Below, one piece after another: positions 62,933-64,000 of a stretch of 64,000 bases of DNA (within the stretch, counting starts at the first letter, position 1; each line of letters starts with the position of its first letter). The stretch is taken from assembly GCF_001544875.2 (NCBI RefSeq), contig NZ_FCOA02000017.1, positions 107,812-171,811 of the forward strand, in the 5' to 3' direction. Origin of the DNA: Caballeronia hypogeia. GTDB taxonomy: Bacteria; Pseudomonadota; Gammaproteobacteria; Burkholderiales; Burkholderiaceae. The notes under the pieces were generated by a model. It saw nothing but the letters and a program-made list of their open reading frames with translations, was not told where the DNA came from and made no database searches. The position numbers and the translations under genes are program-made.

Positions 62933-63680
62933 GTTTGACCTCTCGTGCTTTCCTGCTGAGATGCGCGCGGCGAAGATGTTCGGGCAGCGCGGGCAACTGC
63001 AGCGGCAAGCTCAACTGCAACGGCTTGCCCAACAAAGGGCCGCGCCGCTTGATGATGTCGATTTCGAGCATGACGGCCTGCATCCATTCGCGACGGTTCA
63101 TCGTCTGTGCGTTCGCGGGGAGGATCGGTTTGCACACCATGCGTAACGGCGCGGCGGATGATTGCTTCGCCGCCTTGAGCGGACGAAACAGGAACGCCAG
63201 CGATTGCGCTTCCTGAGCCGCCACTTGCAGTCTTCGCAGCGCTTCGGAACGCGCCTGCGGCAGCCAGATCAGCACGGCGCCGATGCCCGCCTGCTTCAGC
63301 GACTGTTCTGCGGCCCAGAGCACCTGATCTTCGGGTGCCTTGACCCACACTAGTTTGTTCACGGCGATGTTCATCGCCCGAAAGGCGGCCAGATTAGGCT
63401 TCCAGGGAGGCGCGACGAAGATGACTGAGCGGCCTTTACTTACCGTCAGTTCCCGAAGCGTGCGCGCGAGCAGCCTGATTTCCCCTACGCCGCTCTCTTC
63501 GATCAGCAATTCGGTCACCGTGCCGGGCATCCAACCCGCACCGGGCAAGGCTAGATCGAGCATGCGATAACCACTCGAAACGATATTCGAGTCCGGATCG
63601 TCGATGGGGCTGCCCTGCCAGACCTGCCGCTGCAGATGCGATGTCAGCCCGATGTCGAGCAATGAAAGTGCTGCGCCCAT
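62817..63680 (-). CDS. imuA: SOS mutagenesis protein ImuA (RecA-like)
   Basis: A 287-residue RecA/SulA-like protein. Seen: the N-terminal SSGYRMLDLALPGAGWMPGTVTELLIEESGVGEIRLLARTLRELT, an altered Walker A region, and GRSVIFVAPPWKPNLAAF, ALRRLQVAAQEAQSLAFLFRP. It is first of the mutasome operon and stands 67 bp from a near-perfect LexA box. ImuA is needed with ImuB and DnaE2 for damage-induced mutagenesis. The start is MGAALSLL. Confidence 0.94.
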   Translation of the reverse strand: MGAALSLLDIGLTSHLQRQVWQGSPIDDPDSNIVSSGYRMLDLALPGAGWMPGTVTELLIEESGVGEIRLLARTLRELTVSKGRSVIFVAPPWKPNLAAFRAMNIAVNKLVWVKAPEDQVLWAAEQSLKQAGIGAVLIWLPQARSEALRRLQVAAQEAQSLAFLFRPLKAAKQSSAAPLRMVCKPILPANAQTMNRREWMQAVMLEIDIIKRRGPLLGKPLQLSLPLQLPALPEHLRRAHLSRKAREVKHVVDSGDIAAFIARSSQAAIDALGIGEFDLAWSNIDVE

Positions 63681-63746
63681 GAGTTTTCCCCGTCCAACGA
63701 AAGCAAGGGCCTGCTCACGGCTCGAGCACTGGATGGCCTCTGGTTT

Positions 63747-63766
63747 TACTGTATATTTATACAGTA
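63747..63766 (-). promoter_or_regulatory. LexA (SOS) box upstream of imuA
   Basis: TACTGTATATTTATACAGTA is a near-perfect 20-bp palindrome matching the E. coli LexA consensus (CTGT-N8-ACAG, core 63749-63764). It lies 67 bp upstream of the imuA start codon, so the mutasome should be derepressed after DNA damage. Confidence 0.92.
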
Positions 63767-63885
63767 TTTTGAGACGAGGAGGTAAACATCCGGACGTGCG
63801 GATGGCTCGCCACGGGCCGTGGCGGAGGGAATGATCGAAGGGAGTGGGAAGGCCTTGGACGTATGAAATTCAGGCCCTGAAACGC

Positions 63886-63920
63886 AAAAACCCCACCTTT
63901 GTGGGGTGGGGTTTTTGTTT
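63886..63920 (-). terminator. Terminator of the rRNA operon
   Basis: The 12-bp perfect stem AAAAACCCCACC (63886-63897) / GGTGGGGTTTTT (63905-63916) lies about 17 bp downstream of the 5S 3' end on the minus strand. Confidence 0.88.
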
Positions 63921-63932
63921 TCGGCATGAGGA

Positions 63933-64000
63933 GCCTGACGATTACCTACTTTCACACGGGAATCCGCACTATCATCGGCGTGGAGTCGTTTCACGGTCCT
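63933..64000 (-). rRNA. rrf: 5S ribosomal RNA, 3' part (runs off the window)
   Basis: The reverse complement reads GTGAAACGACTCCACGCCG, then GATGATAGTGCGGATTC, and ends AGTAGGTAATCGTCAGGC, which is the 3' half of Burkholderiaceae 5S rRNA. The 5' half lies beyond base 64000. It marks the end of an rRNA operon that continues to the right. Confidence 0.93.

Overview
The window is chromosomal DNA of a high-GC betaproteobacterium. Its gene order points to the Burkholderiaceae, most likely Paraburkholderia or Caballeronia: odhA-odhB-lpdA-zapE next to typA and an emr-type efflux operon, scpB-rluB-rimP-nusA-infB-rbfA-truB, a complete isc cluster, imuA-imuB-dnaE2, and a DUF3563 micro-protein. This placement rests on protein motifs and synteny I recognise; no search was run. 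No prophage, integrase, complete insertion sequence or CRISPR array is visible.

Layout. 1-2.4 kb: the end of a DUF1571 protein, a small winged-helix-like ORF, surE and a secreted DUF2147 protein. 2.5-2.9 kb: a stand-alone IS5-type transposase N-terminal domain (DUF4096). 3.0-10 kb: zapE and the 2-oxoglutarate dehydrogenase operon, with strong hairpins between its cistrons. 10.3-17.5 kb: typA, then a MarR regulator and a three-gene efflux pump (outer-membrane factor, EmrA-like, EmrB-like). 17.6-18.1 kb: a secreted three-repeat ricin-type lectin. 18.2-28.1 kb: the truB/rbfA/infB/nusA/rimP translation-transcription operon, then rluB and scpB. 28.4-36.2 kb: a more accessory stretch with an aminotransferase, LysR, AraC and GNAT proteins, a gamma-glutamylcyclotransferase-like protein, a YdcF-like protein, a second DUF4096 protein and several tiny secreted proteins. 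36.4-38.8 kb: an Asp-Glu-Asp-Glu-Ala tRNA cluster behind gltX. 39-44.7 kb: a patatin lipoprotein and a Tat-exported molybdenum hydroxylase with its 2Fe-2S and tri-haem cytochrome c partners. 45-51.5 kb: the isc Fe-S assembly cluster, headed by two IscR-type boxes, and a low-molecular-weight phosphatase. 51.6-54.8 kb: a patatin/3-hydroxybutyrate dehydrogenase pair and rlmJ. 54.8-57.8 kb: secreted small proteins, DUF305, DUF3563, a divergent cueR/copZ pair with a 19-bp-spacer promoter, and an SDR enzyme. 57.8-63.8 kb: the SOS mutasome imuA-imuB-dnaE2 under a near-perfect LexA box. 63.9-64 kb: the 3' end of an rRNA operon (5S, minus strand) and its terminator.

How the genes work together. Most of the window is housekeeping: TCA cycle, translation, Fe-S biogenesis, tRNA charging and SOS mutagenesis. 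Cis-regulatory sites can be read directly for isc, cueR/copZ, imuA and marR. I see no large undescribed defence or biosynthetic system. The least explained items are the paired DUF4096 proteins, the three-repeat secreted lectin, the micro-proteins and the unusual imuA/imuB overlap.
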